Origin: Tritrichomonas musculus | Taxonomy: Eukaryota; Parabasalia; Tritrichomonadida; Tritrichomonadidae | Direction of reading: 5' to 3' | Assembly (NCBI GenBank): GCA_039105265.1 | Contig: JAPFFF010000018.1 | Location: 2,294,001 to 2,358,000, forward strand | Length of the DNA: 64,000 bases | In this document: in pieces, positions 52,465 to 62,922 of the stretch | Position numbering within the stretch: the stretch's first letter is position 1 | How the letters are laid out: each line of letters starts with the position of its first letter | Position numbers and translations under genes: made by a program | Notes under the pieces: model-generated | What the model was told of the DNA's origin: nothing | The model's database searches: none | Seen by the model: the letters and a program-made list of their open reading frames with translations, nothing else

Positions 52465-54239
52465 ATGAATTTCCCTATAAGATCTACTCCTGTACGTCTA
52501 TGTAACATTAATAACGTGTGCTCCATTAATTGCATTATTCAAGTCCTCTTTAACGATGCCGATTGTTGGCAAATGATTAACCAATTAAACGATAATGATA
52601 TCCTAAAGCAGCTTGCAGTTCGCTATTCAACAATTACCAATGGTAATAGGTCAATCAATATGGAAGATTTATATGAAACTTTCCAACCAGTTATCGACAC
52701 AAAAAATGAAGAAAAGCTAATGCATCCTGATGAAAATATTAGAGGAATCCAAATTGATCCTTTGCATTTGTTCCAAAATAATCTTAGCAGATACAATTTT
52801 CTTAATGAATATTTTAAGAATTCAGAGGAAGAAACAAATTTCAGTCAAATAATTTCAATATCAGATGATTCAGTTGACGTTCAAGTAGGTTTAGATTGTA
52901 GGATCTATCAAAATCTTAATGAATTTCCATATGCTCCTAAATGCTTATGTATTAATGTCATAAGAGTGTTGCCAAATGCACTAGTATCTTCAAGAAATAA
53001 TGCCAATACAAATGCGTTGTATATAAGTAAGAAACCTATTACACCAAATAGGTACATTCATTATGCGCCATTTGGTTCAGATATTGATGAATATTATAAA
53101 TTATATTCAATTATCATTCATCGTAATAATGAAATTAATCGAGGTCATTTCGAAGTGCTACTGTTTATAAATGATAAATTTTATCATTGTAATGATAATC
53201 ATGTCACACCATACCTCAAAAATGAAATATCAGACTCGACGTTAGAAAAAAAAAATATATTTTTTTCTATCAAAAATTGGAAAGAAAACCTGAAGATTTC
53301 GAAAATCAAACACAAATATCACCTCCCAGAAAAAGAAAATTCGCTGAAATAGAGAATTCTTTTTCTTCAAATGAATCAATATCGCAAAACAGTAGTATTA
53401 TTAACAGTTTTCCAAATAGAAACGGAAATGAATTATTTCCAGTTACAGATTTGAATACAAAAACTATACCGCTATTTATCCCTTATGACATTCAAGCAGA
53501 TGGGAACAGTATTCCCGAGGAAATACATATAGATGATGAATCTCTAAATATGTTTAAATTGGTTGAAAAAACTCAAAACAATGCAATCAAATATGATATA
53601 CATAAAAATTTCAAATACTTAAATGGTTTTCTTGATATAGCTCCTGGTGAATCACCAGCAAATGAATACTCGACATCAAAACCAATTTATTTATATACTC
53701 AAAAAATACTTGAGGTTTTTACAGAGATTTTATGCAACCTTATTTATAAATCAGATTCCACATCAAATGGTGAAATTAATGCAAATTTAACAGCTAACCA
53801 ATTGAATATAGATTTTGAATCTCACTTAAATTTACAGGTAAAAGAAGTTGGTGAACAGTTATACAATCTATTTAAAGATTATGAAAATCGGAATTTAAAA
53901 ATTGTTAAAGAAAAAATTGAGGGAGAAATTGTTGAAATAATTAAAGATATGATTGCATATCATTTTGATGAGGAAGACAAAATAATACCTGAACATAAAA
54001 AAAATAACTCAAATAAACTTTCAGATATTGATTTTCCAGATGAGAATTATGATTGGCAATCAAGGATTGATGAGTATGGTATTAAGCGAATACTTGATGA
54101 AATGAAAAAAAAGAACTATAAAAATGAAAATGAAAAATTAACAGCCACCAGAGATAAGGTCAGAGAAAAATTATGGAATGATTTTTTAGCCAAAAAAAGT
54201 GAAATCAAAAGCAAAAGAAAATTATATTTAAATATCTAA
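52465..54239 (+). CDS. Ubiquitin-specific protease (C19) with C-terminal tail reached by a -1 shift
   Basis: From the ATG at 52465 the frame encodes a compact USP domain. The Cys box is CNINNVCSINCIIQVLFN (C of NVC is the catalytic Cys; the canonical form is NxGNTCYxNSxLQ). The His box YKLYSIIIHRNNEINRGHFEVLLF...CNDNHVTPY has the catalytic His in GHF and a following Asn/Asp. This frame ends at 53352. The USP signature that normally follows, 'aYiLfYe', is found in the -1 frame as KKYIFFYQKLE. That frame stays open to 54239 and adds about 310 residues with an NLS-like PPRKRK and a helical, charged end. The switch point is an A10 run at 53246-53255 that reads A AAA AAT in the zero frame. Either programmed -1 frameshifting or a one-base indel joins the parts. 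The hydrophobic extension from 52411 is probably untranslated. Confidence 0.75.
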
Positions 54240-54653
54240 TAATATTTTTTATAACTGCAATTTATATTAATTTTCTTGAAAATAAAAAGAAAATTGTTGC
54301 AACAATATATTTAGAAATAATTAAATTCCATATTACAAATTATTTTTATCGATAGAATTTTATATTTGAGGGAAATTGATTTCAATTTTATTCATTTTGC
54401 TTGTACTTTTTTCTCAAGAGATAGGACTAAATTCGTTATATCGAAAACCGTTTTCGAACAATGCCATAATAAATTCGTTATATTGAAAACCGTTTTCGCT
54501 AAAAAAATATTTCTATCAAAATTGCTAATAATTTCTGCGGAAAAATTTTTGTTTTTGAAATTTTTTTATTATTTTTGTCAAAATTGATTAGAAAAATCAA
54601 AAAATTTTTATTTTCTCAAGTAAAATTCCAAATTATTTCATGCTAGCCCTATA

Positions 54654-55558
54654 TCACAATTTTTTTTTTAGTTTTAAAACAATTTTATCTTTCAAAAAAA
54701 TAATATTTTATATCAATTTATAGAATAATAATTCAAACAATCTAGCATCATAAATCAAGATAACAGATTTTTTTGCGTAGAATCAATAATTAATGGGATA
54801 TATTCAAAGCAATATAATTTATAAATTATGAGAAAATTTATTTATAAAAAAATAATATGCTTTTTTTTAAAGAAAGAATTAATAATTATTAAAAAATGAT
54901 GCTCAATTCTATAATAATCATCATTTCCTTCATGTCAAATACAAAATATTATTTTGATGACAAAATCAATCTGTTCAACAATCATTTGAAATTTTGGCTC
55001 TAAATCATTGATGCTTAATTGATTTTGTAAAACCGAACTAAGATATGACTTCATATTACACAATGCAAACTTGATCAATAAAAAAAGTTCTTTTAGATTT
55101 AGCATAATTTTTGTTTATATTATTTATATGTATTTAAATATAAGATTTTTTTTATGTAATAAAATTTACTATAATTAAAAATAACAATAAAATACTATAA
55201 AAAATAAAGAGAATTAAAGCATATTATTATGTTGAATTTTTCTTCATATTTATTATTTATTTATCTAAGAATTAATACATATTTCATTAATCATACTAAA
55301 ATAAATTGTATTTTTTTAAAAGCATTTTATTCAAAAATTTGAATGAAAATTTTTAACGATACTACTCCCTTAAAAGTCCGGGACAAATGCACTTTTCATG
55401 GACTTTTTGTGGACTCGGGACTTGACGTGGACCTAACAAACCTTGTCAATTTATTTTTATTTTATATCTCAAAAAAGAACTCATTTTATGCATATATTTT
55501 ATAGTTTATTTGTTTATTTAATTTTTTTTGTTTATTTAAATAGAAAAGTAGTAACTAA
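54654..55558. other. AT-rich DNA right of the TIR element
   Basis: No gene. A GC-richer island at 55370-55440 contains GTCCGGGAC, GGACTTTTTGTGGACTCGGGACTTG and related short repeats next to the outer inverted end at 55363-55380. Confidence 0.4.
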
Positions 55559-56235
55559 TTACGGCTTCATTTTTGGACCAAGATGAGTAAAAAGTTGGTC
55601 CATTTTTTTGAGAGAAAAACGATAAAAATTTTCACAATTTTTTTCATTGCATAAAATTTCATACATACTAAAGAAGTGAAAGCAAAAAAGAGTATAATGA
55701 CATTATTTTTTAATAAATAATTTATTTTATTAAGCTCTCTTTGTTTTTTTGGTATAAAAATGTATTTTGGACCAAATAATCTAAGAAAGTGATTTAATGA
55801 TGCGCGCAATCTAGTGTTTTAATTGATTAGTTGGTAATATAAGCATTTGCGCTTCGTTTGATTCATCTTTTTGAACAAGATATTTAAAAAATATTTTACA
55901 TTTGCTATAAACTTAATTAGCTTATTAATTATATAAGCAAGCCAGTACTTCTAATATTTTAGGCAAATAATAAATACTTGCACAAATATAAATCTTTCGA
56001 AAATGATTCTTTTTAATAAAATTTTATATTTATTATTAGAATAAGAATTTGTATTCAAATTTTTGAATACTTTTTTACTAAAATATCTCAGAATATTTTG
56101 GACCAAAGAAAATAGATTTTTTGGACCATGTAAACTTATTAAAATAACATGTAAAGCATTCAAAAACTGGAAAATCGGTTTTTTTGGACCAAAATGTAAA
56201 ACTATTTAGACCTAGCTAATTTTTTTTAGACCAAG
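55559..56235. repeat. Cluster of TTTTGGACCA motifs, probable non-autonomous element
   Basis: TTTTGGACCA occurs at about 55571, 55765, 56095, 56118 and 56182, with an inverted copy at 55596 and a variant TTTTTAGACCA at 56223. No exact TIR was found. Such spaced subterminal motifs are typical of transposase-binding sites in MITEs. Confidence 0.45.
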
Positions 56236-56344
56236 GCGAAATTTTGACGAAAAAATAGTAAATTTTCTATCAATTTTTTGAGAATTTTTAGCTTGGTAGC
56301 TTTGAAAAAATAGTTCAAAAAGTTATTCTGAAAATTGAATAGTA

Positions 56345-56717
56345 TTGAATACGCAAACTCACTAAATTCGTGGGAGTAATGGGTATTTGAAGTTCATCTG
56401 GTGTCAAAATTGGAGGACGTCCATCTATTCCTTCACCACGTAAAAATTTTATATGGCATTTTTATCCTTTCTGCCTCGAAATGGCAAAGACATAACCAAT
56501 TTGTCTATACTTTACTTTTAAGGATCCTGAACGTTAAAATACACACAAAAAAAAAACCTAATTGTTGGTTAAATGCTACCGCATATAAGAATGTGTCCTG
56601 AGAAATGGATTGATTAAAAGCAGATTTTTCTTCTTCAGTGCCTATAAATGAATTTATCATTTCTTGTGCTGGCTTGTATTTCTTCTTCGGAGCTTTTGCG
56701 TTTGCTTCTTCTTGCAT
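56345..56717 (-). pseudogene. Relic of a transposase-like N-terminal region
   Basis: The minus strand begins MQEEANAKAPKKKYKPAQEM with a charged, helical region (56505-56717). After a frame change it reads FLRGEGIDGRPPILTPDELQ near 56390-56450. The GRPPILTPDE motif is typical of the linker after the HTH of Tc1/mariner-like transposases and echoes the relic at 35606-35960. At least one frameshift separates the parts. No catalytic domain is visible. Confidence 0.4.
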
Positions 56718-57520
56718 CAAATGAAGTTATATGATTTCATTCAATTTTTTCTATTCATTATCGCCTTTTCAATCAAATTTTCTTTATTAAATCGATGAAT
56801 TCGGCAACTTTTCTGATAAAATTACACCTCATCGAACCAAAATTCAATGGAAATGATCGAATTTTTTGTGAGACTGATTGAAACTACTCTTATTTTATTC
56901 TATAAACTTTCTCAAATTTAGAAATTTGAATAAAAACTTTGAACCTGACTTTAACTTTTTGAAGCAAAATACTCTTAACTTTTACAGAAGTTTAGTATTT
57001 TGAATGGAAAAGGTTATATAAACCCAACTTTTTCATTTTGAAACCCACTTTTTCACGGCAATCTAATTATATTCAAATATATTTGAATATAATATTTGAT
57101 GAAATGTGAATATTATATAATTAATATATTAGAAAAAAGTTATTTAATTGTTATTAATTAGGTTTATTTTCAAAAATAAGATAAATAACAAAAGGAACAT
57201 ATAGAATAAATACGTTATTTTCATTCATCACTATTGAAATGATAACCAACTTTTTGCATGGTCCCTATTTATTGAAAGGCTGTTAAATTTTTTTTCTGTA
57301 ATTTCTTTCAAAATAAAATTAAATATATTCAATTTCCCTAATTCTAAGTGTTCGGGTTTTAAATAGAGCATGTATTTTTATGTTAACATTTCTTCTAAAT
57401 CAGAGAAAGATAGATATTGATTATATATAGTCGATTCATTCAAAGAACTAGAATATTCATATCGGTTGACGGTTTTTTATTGAAAATTCATACAAAACAA
57501 AAGAAAAAAAAAACTTACTC
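56718..57520. other. Intergenic AT-rich DNA upstream of the second phosphatase
   Basis: Contains short related runs (CCCAACTTTTTCATTTTGAAACCCACTTTTTCA split across 57023-57055) but no gene. Confidence 0.45.
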
Positions 57521-58480
57521 ATGCTGACAGACACAGAAAGAAATGAAATAGAGCAAACATACAGGAATCTCTATGAAAATAGAAATCTTCCACATGATAA
57601 ACACATTAAAATTCCAGATGAAAAGATTAAATTAGTTTGCCAAAAATCAATCGAATTTTTAAATCAAGATCCAATGTTACTTCAACTCACTGCTCCAGTT
57701 AATGTCGTCGGCGATGTTCATGGCCAATTCAACGATGCCATGAAATATATCGAAATTGGTGGTGATCCAGCTAAAACTCAATATTTATTTTTGGGCGATT
57801 ACGTAGACAGAGGACAAAATTCCGTCGAAACAATAACAACTATGTTATGTCTTAAGATATTATACCCCACAAATGTTTACCTATTACGTGGTAATCATGA
57901 AACAGAAGATATATCACGCTTATATGGGTTTTATGACGAATGCATTGAATACTACGACGAAAATACTTGGAATATATTCAACGAGGTTTTCACGTATTTA
58001 CCATTAGCCGCAATCATTAGTCAAAGAATTTTTTGCGTTCATGGTGGAATCAGTCAACACATTCAATCTCCATCAATAATTAAAAGCATTGAACGACCCC
58101 TTAAAGAAATTAAAGAAGACAGCTATATTTCCGACCTTTTATGGGCAGATCCAGATCCAGAAATCAGTGGTTATCAAGCAAGTGAAAGAGGGACATCTTT
58201 TACTTTTGGCTCAGACGCAGCTGATGCTTTTCTTAACCAAAACGATTTTGATCTTATATGTAGAGCTCATCAAGTTGTTCCAGATGGATACGAATTTCCA
58301 TTTTATCCAAAACCAACAGTAGTCACAATTTTCTCAGCACCGAACTATTGTGATTTTGAAAATAATGGAGCCATGCTCAAGATTAACGATAAATTAAATT
58401 GCTCATTTGAATTCGTTCTATCACCAGAAGGATTAACTGGAGAAAGTGGCGCAGATCGTCCAGCTACCCCAGCATGCTAA
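57521..58480 (+). CDS. PPP-family Ser/Thr protein phosphatase catalytic subunit (2)
   Basis: The 319-residue PP1/PP2A-type catalytic subunit has GDVHG (64-68), GDYVDRG (92-98), LLRGNHE (121-127), CVHGGIS, LLWADPDP and SAPNYCDFENNGAML near the C-terminus. It is closely related to the gene at 29221: both have the SRxYGFxxEC region and a SERGTSxTFG loop. They differ in the tail, which here is ESGADRPATPAC and contains no Leu terminus for LCMT-type methylation. The intact metal ligands predict an active enzyme; substrate choice would depend on regulatory subunits. A PP1 subgroup is favoured by the SAPNYC segment. Confidence 0.95.
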   Translation: MLTDTERNEIEQTYRNLYENRNLPHDKHIKIPDEKIKLVCQKSIEFLNQDPMLLQLTAPVNVVGDVHGQFNDAMKYIEIGGDPAKTQYLFLGDYVDRGQNSVETITTMLCLKILYPTNVYLLRGNHETEDISRLYGFYDECIEYYDENTWNIFNEVFTYLPLAAIISQRIFCVHGGISQHIQSPSIIKSIERPLKEIKEDSYISDLLWADPDPEISGYQASERGTSFTFGSDAADAFLNQNDFDLICRAHQVVPDGYEFPFYPKPTVVTIFSAPNYCDFENNGAMLKINDKLNCSFEFVLSPEGLTGESGADRPATPAC

Positions 58481-60924
58481 TGTTATGAATTCACTTTCCT
58501 TTTTAAAATACTTTTCACCATTATTTTTATTAAATAATGAACTTTTACTTTTGGATTTTTACTTAATTTCAATCTATACACACATATCTTATTATAATCC
58601 TTTTAATCATTGAAACTTTTAGATTAAAAAAAAAAAAAAGAGAGTTTATATATCACTTCACAATCTGTTTATTTTTTTATGGTGAAGCGATATTTTATTC
58701 GTTAAATATTGCATTAAAAATATCTTAAAGTTCAATTTTTTTATTATATAATCAATAAATATTTTGCAAATTTATTAAAAAAATTTTTTATTTTTATTTT
58801 TTTTTTTCTACATTTAATAATCTCTCATAACTAGGCTGGTTAATAAAAATTGAAAAGCTCTATGAATTCATTCAATTTTTGAAGCAAATCTTACAAATTT
58901 AAATGGAAAACTTTTTTAAAGACCAGAATTCAATATCACTAACTTTTTTAAAGACGACGATCATTTTTATTCAATCAGATATAAATCCTTTATTTATTAT
59001 AGATGAAGATATATGATTTTTGCAAAATAAAATTTTATAACAATTAAAATATTTATTTCCTTTTGCAACATTACTAGTTGAAAATGTTTCTTTACAGTTT
59101 TAACAAACTTATAAGACAAAATACTTTCTTTTATCACTGGTTAATTCGTTATTAAAAATATAATTATTAAATATGTATTTATCTTCTGCCATCACTGTTT
59201 TCATTTTAGAAAAATGGTATTCTAATATTTGTAAATATATTCTATTTTTCAATTGTAGATATTTTTTTTTTGAGAAGAAAAATTTGATAAAACTCATAGA
59301 AACGGCCAGCTTACTCATAACCAAATTTGATTTCAATTCAAAAAATTCAATACTTTTAACAAATTAACGAAATACCAAAAATAATAATATCTTAAAAATT
59401 AAATATTATTTCTATTTAATAAATTCTTAAATCAATATCTGATAAAATCTATATTCATTTAATATAACATACAAATCAAAGAATTTGTTATTTATTCCAT
59501 AAATCATTAAAATAAGAGTTTTTATTATGATATTTGAGGCTTTTTCTTAAATGATTTATTATTTACATTATTTATATATAACCTGAAATATAATAATAAT
59601 TCTTAATAAATTATATTATTGATATTCAAGAAATTATTGTTTTTTATAAATAAAAATTTTGAATTAATAATTGAATAAAATGCTAGTTTTTGAAAAAATT
59701 ATTTTGATAATATCAGAATTTTGAAAAAATATTATATTTATTAACAAATACTTATTTTATGGATAATATATTAGTAATATCATCATATTAATGATAAAAT
59801 ATTTATTATATATAATATAAAATATATTTATATTATTATAAAATATTAATTTACATTTTTACACAGTTTATTTGTATATCACAATTGAGAATTAATTATA
59901 ATAACGTATTAATTCAATTTTATTTTTCATAAATAAATTTATCTTGCATGATATTTAATTAATTACTTTTTAATTAATTTAAAAGATGTAAATTAAATTA
60001 TAAAAAAAGAATATATGACATGAATGTTACAAAATATTTATATATTTGGATATTTACAAATTCTCAAAATCTCTTTGAATGGTTAGATAAGAACTCAAAA
60101 ATATTTTCACCTTTCAAAAGTTAAACTTTTTCTGTTTTTATTTTTTTTAGGGAACTACAGTTGTTCCACTTTTGTAACGAAAAATGTAACCACAAAATTT
60201 TTATCACTTATCTTTTTGATTTTATTTCGACTTTCGTAACGAAAAATTTTTTTTTATATTTTTCTCATGCTTAAATTATATATGATATGTTATGTTTATG
60301 GATCACCAAATATAACTCAGGTAATTGCGGCTCATTTTTACCAATTTCTTGATAAATTGAGGTTTAATTATCTCGCCGATTATCTCCAATTCCATCTCGT
60401 AAAAACCGAATACATATATTTATATATCAAATAATTTAATAAAATACCAAAAATATAGTCAATATTTGCTTTTATTTACTTTATCAAATATTTGATTCTT
60501 ACAAAACTACATTTTTTTTAAATTTATTTTCTCAAATATTCATGAATTATTAAATTTATTGAAATAATAAAGACTAAAATCTACAAAAAACTAAAAAAAA
60601 TATATGGTATTTTTGGGCTAAAAAAAAAATTCATTCAAAAACTTTTTCATAGGAGCACCTTAAATTCAAACTTAAATTTCAGAATCAAAATTCAAAAAGT
60701 TTTTCCTATCATTTAATTCCTTGCCATTTGAAACTATCAAGTCGACCATACCGATGGAATATATTCTCAACTAATATATTAATTTAATTTAATTAACTCA
60801 TTATAATTTATACAATTTGATTTATAAGTTCTCACCTTTTTTTAAAAACATGATATTGGATTAATAATGAATTTGATCTGTATTGAGATGATGCTAACCC
60901 CAAAAGACCATTACGTATAAATAA
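58481..60924. other. Gene-free, extremely AT-rich region
   Basis: About 2.4 kb. Notable only for A/T content (especially 59360-60050), a GGAACTACAGTTGTTCC hairpin at about 60151, and a repeated GTAACGAAAAAT motif at about 60175 and 60236. No gene is supported. Confidence 0.5.
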
Positions 60925-62172
60925 TTATATTGAATCTATATCAATATCATCTATGCTTTCCTTTTCAGTCTTTTCGGTTTTCTCATTTGCATCACTAGGA
61001 GCTTTATCGTTCTCTTCTTCTTCTTCTTCTTCAGGCGGTGTTTGTTCATATGGTGATTCATCAACCCATTTAATAAAATCTTTTAGAATTACATTTCTAA
61101 GATAATCAGAAGCTTTAACACCACCTTCCATGCTTTTCGAAGGCTTTTTTAGCCAAAGCTTTAGTCCTGCATCATCAATTATTTCATTATCATAGAGAGT
61201 GTAAAATATTATAGGCGCTGATGACAACAATTCTGGATGGGTTTTAGTAATAAATTGAACCAAAACACTTAAAAATCCTTTCTGATCATTTTCATTCATT
61301 AAAAATAAAATCAAAAATTTACGTCTTTTTTTGATTACATTCAACATATCAGTAGGGTTATCTTCAAAAAGTGCATGAAATACCACTAATATCATCCATG
61401 CATCTTTGGCGTTCCATTTTTTTTGATATTTTTGTACTTCATTGAAAATTTCTTCATCTGATACCTTTGATGAATCTTCAGCTGCCATTTTTTGAATGCT
61501 ATCAAAAAAGTCATCTTGATCTTTTTTACTTGGTTCGTTGACTTTTCCTTCAAGCTTACTACTAATTTTATCAAGCTCTTCTGTATTAATATAAACACCT
61601 TCTTCGGGAATTTCACCTCTCATATCTGAAGTTTGCTGATGATCTTCGACTTTGGTACTCTTTGGAACGATTTGTGTTGATTGAGTTGCAATTGACGCAT
61701 TAGATCCCTCTGTAGAAAAATGAATATTAATCCAGTCACGCATTTTAGTGAAATATGCACCTTTATTTGGATTGACTTGAGATGTATTACCACAAGAAGT
61801 GCAATGAAGATAAAGTGAATTACCTCTGTGAACATATGTTGTTTCTGGATTGGAACAAACTGGACAAAGAACAAATGTATCAATGAATTCGTAAAGCTTA
61901 TCAATAAGGGCTTTCGATTGATGATCACCATTTAAATAAATCTGGGTTCCATTCTGAACTTGTTTCGCTTGAACTGCAAGTGAATAACTATACCATTGTG
62001 TCAAACTAGCTGTTGTACGCCCAATAGCGTTTGCAATTGATCGAGCATTAAATATTGAGGTTTTAATACCATTACCGGCTGATAATTGTTTACATTGAAG
62101 TTGGGGCATTTTATACCGATAATGCTGATCAGCATCACGTTTAATTGGAATGAGATTTTCTCTTTTCGACAT
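60925..62172 (-). CDS. EIF5: Translation initiation factor eIF5
   Basis: The 415-residue protein matches eIF5, the GTPase-activating protein for eIF2 in the scanning pre-initiation complex. The N-terminal domain has YRYKMPQLQ at 18-26, with R19 at the position of the catalytic Arg finger (Arg15 in human), and GNGIKTSIFNARSIANAIGR. A zinc-binding ribbon uses C103, C106, C124 and C127 (FVLCPVCSNPET, then CTSCG). The C-terminal W2/HEAT domain spans about 240-385 (DAWMILVVFHALFEDN, KWVDESPYEQ) and ends in an acidic tail (EEEEEEEND, then SIDDIDIDSI), which binds eIF2-beta and eIF1 partners. I chose the ATG at 62170-62172 because it aligns with the family N-terminus; an upstream in-frame ATG at 62217 would add 15 residues. 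Confidence 0.95.
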   Translation of the reverse strand: MSKRENLIPIKRDADQHYRYKMPQLQCKQLSAGNGIKTSIFNARSIANAIGRTTASLTQWYSYSLAVQAKQVQNGTQIYLNGDHQSKALIDKLYEFIDTFVLCPVCSNPETTYVHRGNSLYLHCTSCGNTSQVNPNKGAYFTKMRDWINIHFSTEGSNASIATQSTQIVPKSTKVEDHQQTSDMRGEIPEEGVYINTEELDKISSKLEGKVNEPSKKDQDDFFDSIQKMAAEDSSKVSDEEIFNEVQKYQKKWNAKDAWMILVVFHALFEDNPTDMLNVIKKRRKFLILFLMNENDQKGFLSVLVQFITKTHPELLSSAPIIFYTLYDNEIIDDAGLKLWLKKPSKSMEGGVKASDYLRNVILKDFIKWVDESPYEQTPPEEEEEEENDKAPSDANEKTEKTEKESIDDIDIDSI

Positions 62173-62922
62173 TCGAATTATGTTTGACCAAATGTCTTTC
62201 AATATTTCAATATACATGTCAAAATTTTAATTGAAATTTGAATTAGAAAATTTGATTGCGTTTTTAAATAAATAATTAATTACCAATAACTAAACAATTT
62301 TAAAAAATATTTTCTTATTTATATGAATTAGTATAATCATTTATATTGTTATTAATCATATTATAACCATTTAAATAAAATATAATCAATATATCGTTAT
62401 TGTATCTAGAAATTAAAATCTTTAGTACAAAATTTATATATTATTATTTTTATCTTTTAGTAAGCATAGAATATTAATATTTAAAATATTTTATTACAAT
62501 TAATAATATTTAACAATCATAATAAAAATAAATAACAAATGAATTAATAACTAATGAATGCAATATTCAAATTTTTATTTGAAATTTGATGAATTATTTG
62601 AATTTATTTTAAACATCAATATATCATCACCATATTATCAAATATTATAATATTTCTAGCTTTAAATGTCTGATGACCATTTTTTAGCATTTGCTTTTTT
62701 TGAAAGAAAAGATACTGTCTTTTTGATTATCACTACCCATTTTGAGCAAAATGATTTGTATATAATGATCATTTTCAGCTCAAAATGACCACCAATTTAA
62801 AGCCTAGATTATATTATTATTATATTATTATTCCATATGAAAAAGATTTAATTTTCTCAAAAAATACGTTATTTAAATCTATTGGAATTTGAAGTTATAT
62901 TTGTTCATTAATTATATTTTAA
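62173..62922. other. Divergent intergenic region with a small inverted-repeat element
   Basis: Promoters of eIF5 and UBXN11 plus the inverted pair described at 62655-62808. The remainder is AT-rich and unremarkable. Confidence 0.5.
62655..62808. mobile_element. Small MITE-like inverted repeat, about 154 bp
   Basis: TCTAGCTTTAAATGTCTGATGACCA on the left and TGACCACCAATTTAAAGCCTAGA on the right are imperfect inverted repeats. The interior has further CATTTTGAGCAAAATG and CATTTTCAGCTCAAAATG palindromes. The right end AAAGCCTAG equals the end of the MITE at 11662-12188. No duplication is evident in the AT-rich flanks. Confidence 0.45.

Larger units (their letters stand above)
50512..54653. mobile_element. 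4.1-kb TIR element carrying ARM-like and USP genes
   Basis: TATAGGGCTAGCACGAAATAATT at 50512-50534 is inverted as AATTATTTCATGCTAGCCCTATA at 54631-54653 (one mismatch in 23). The symmetry continues inward for about 200 bp: CCGCAGAAATT with CAATTTT, and then GCGAAAACGGTTTT, occur in the same order in the left arm (50646-50700) and, inverted, in the right arm (54486-54540). The right arm also has a direct duplication of AAATTCGTTATA..GAAAACCGTTTTCG (54429 and 54471). Two divergent genes lie inside. A clear target duplication is not visible; weak symmetry (TGTGA) extends just outside both ends, so the exact termini are uncertain. No transposase lies inside. Confidence 0.7.
47760..55382. mobile_element. 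Possible outer element bounded by TTAAGGGAGTAGT inverted ends
   Basis: GACTTGTTAAGGGAGTAGT at 47762-47780 and ACTACTCCCTTAAAAGTC at 55363-55380 are inverted with one indel. If they are TIRs, they delimit a unit of about 7.6 kb with the Mutator-like transposase and the ARM/USP unit inside. No target duplication is visible and homology stops after about 19 bp. Confidence 0.3.
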
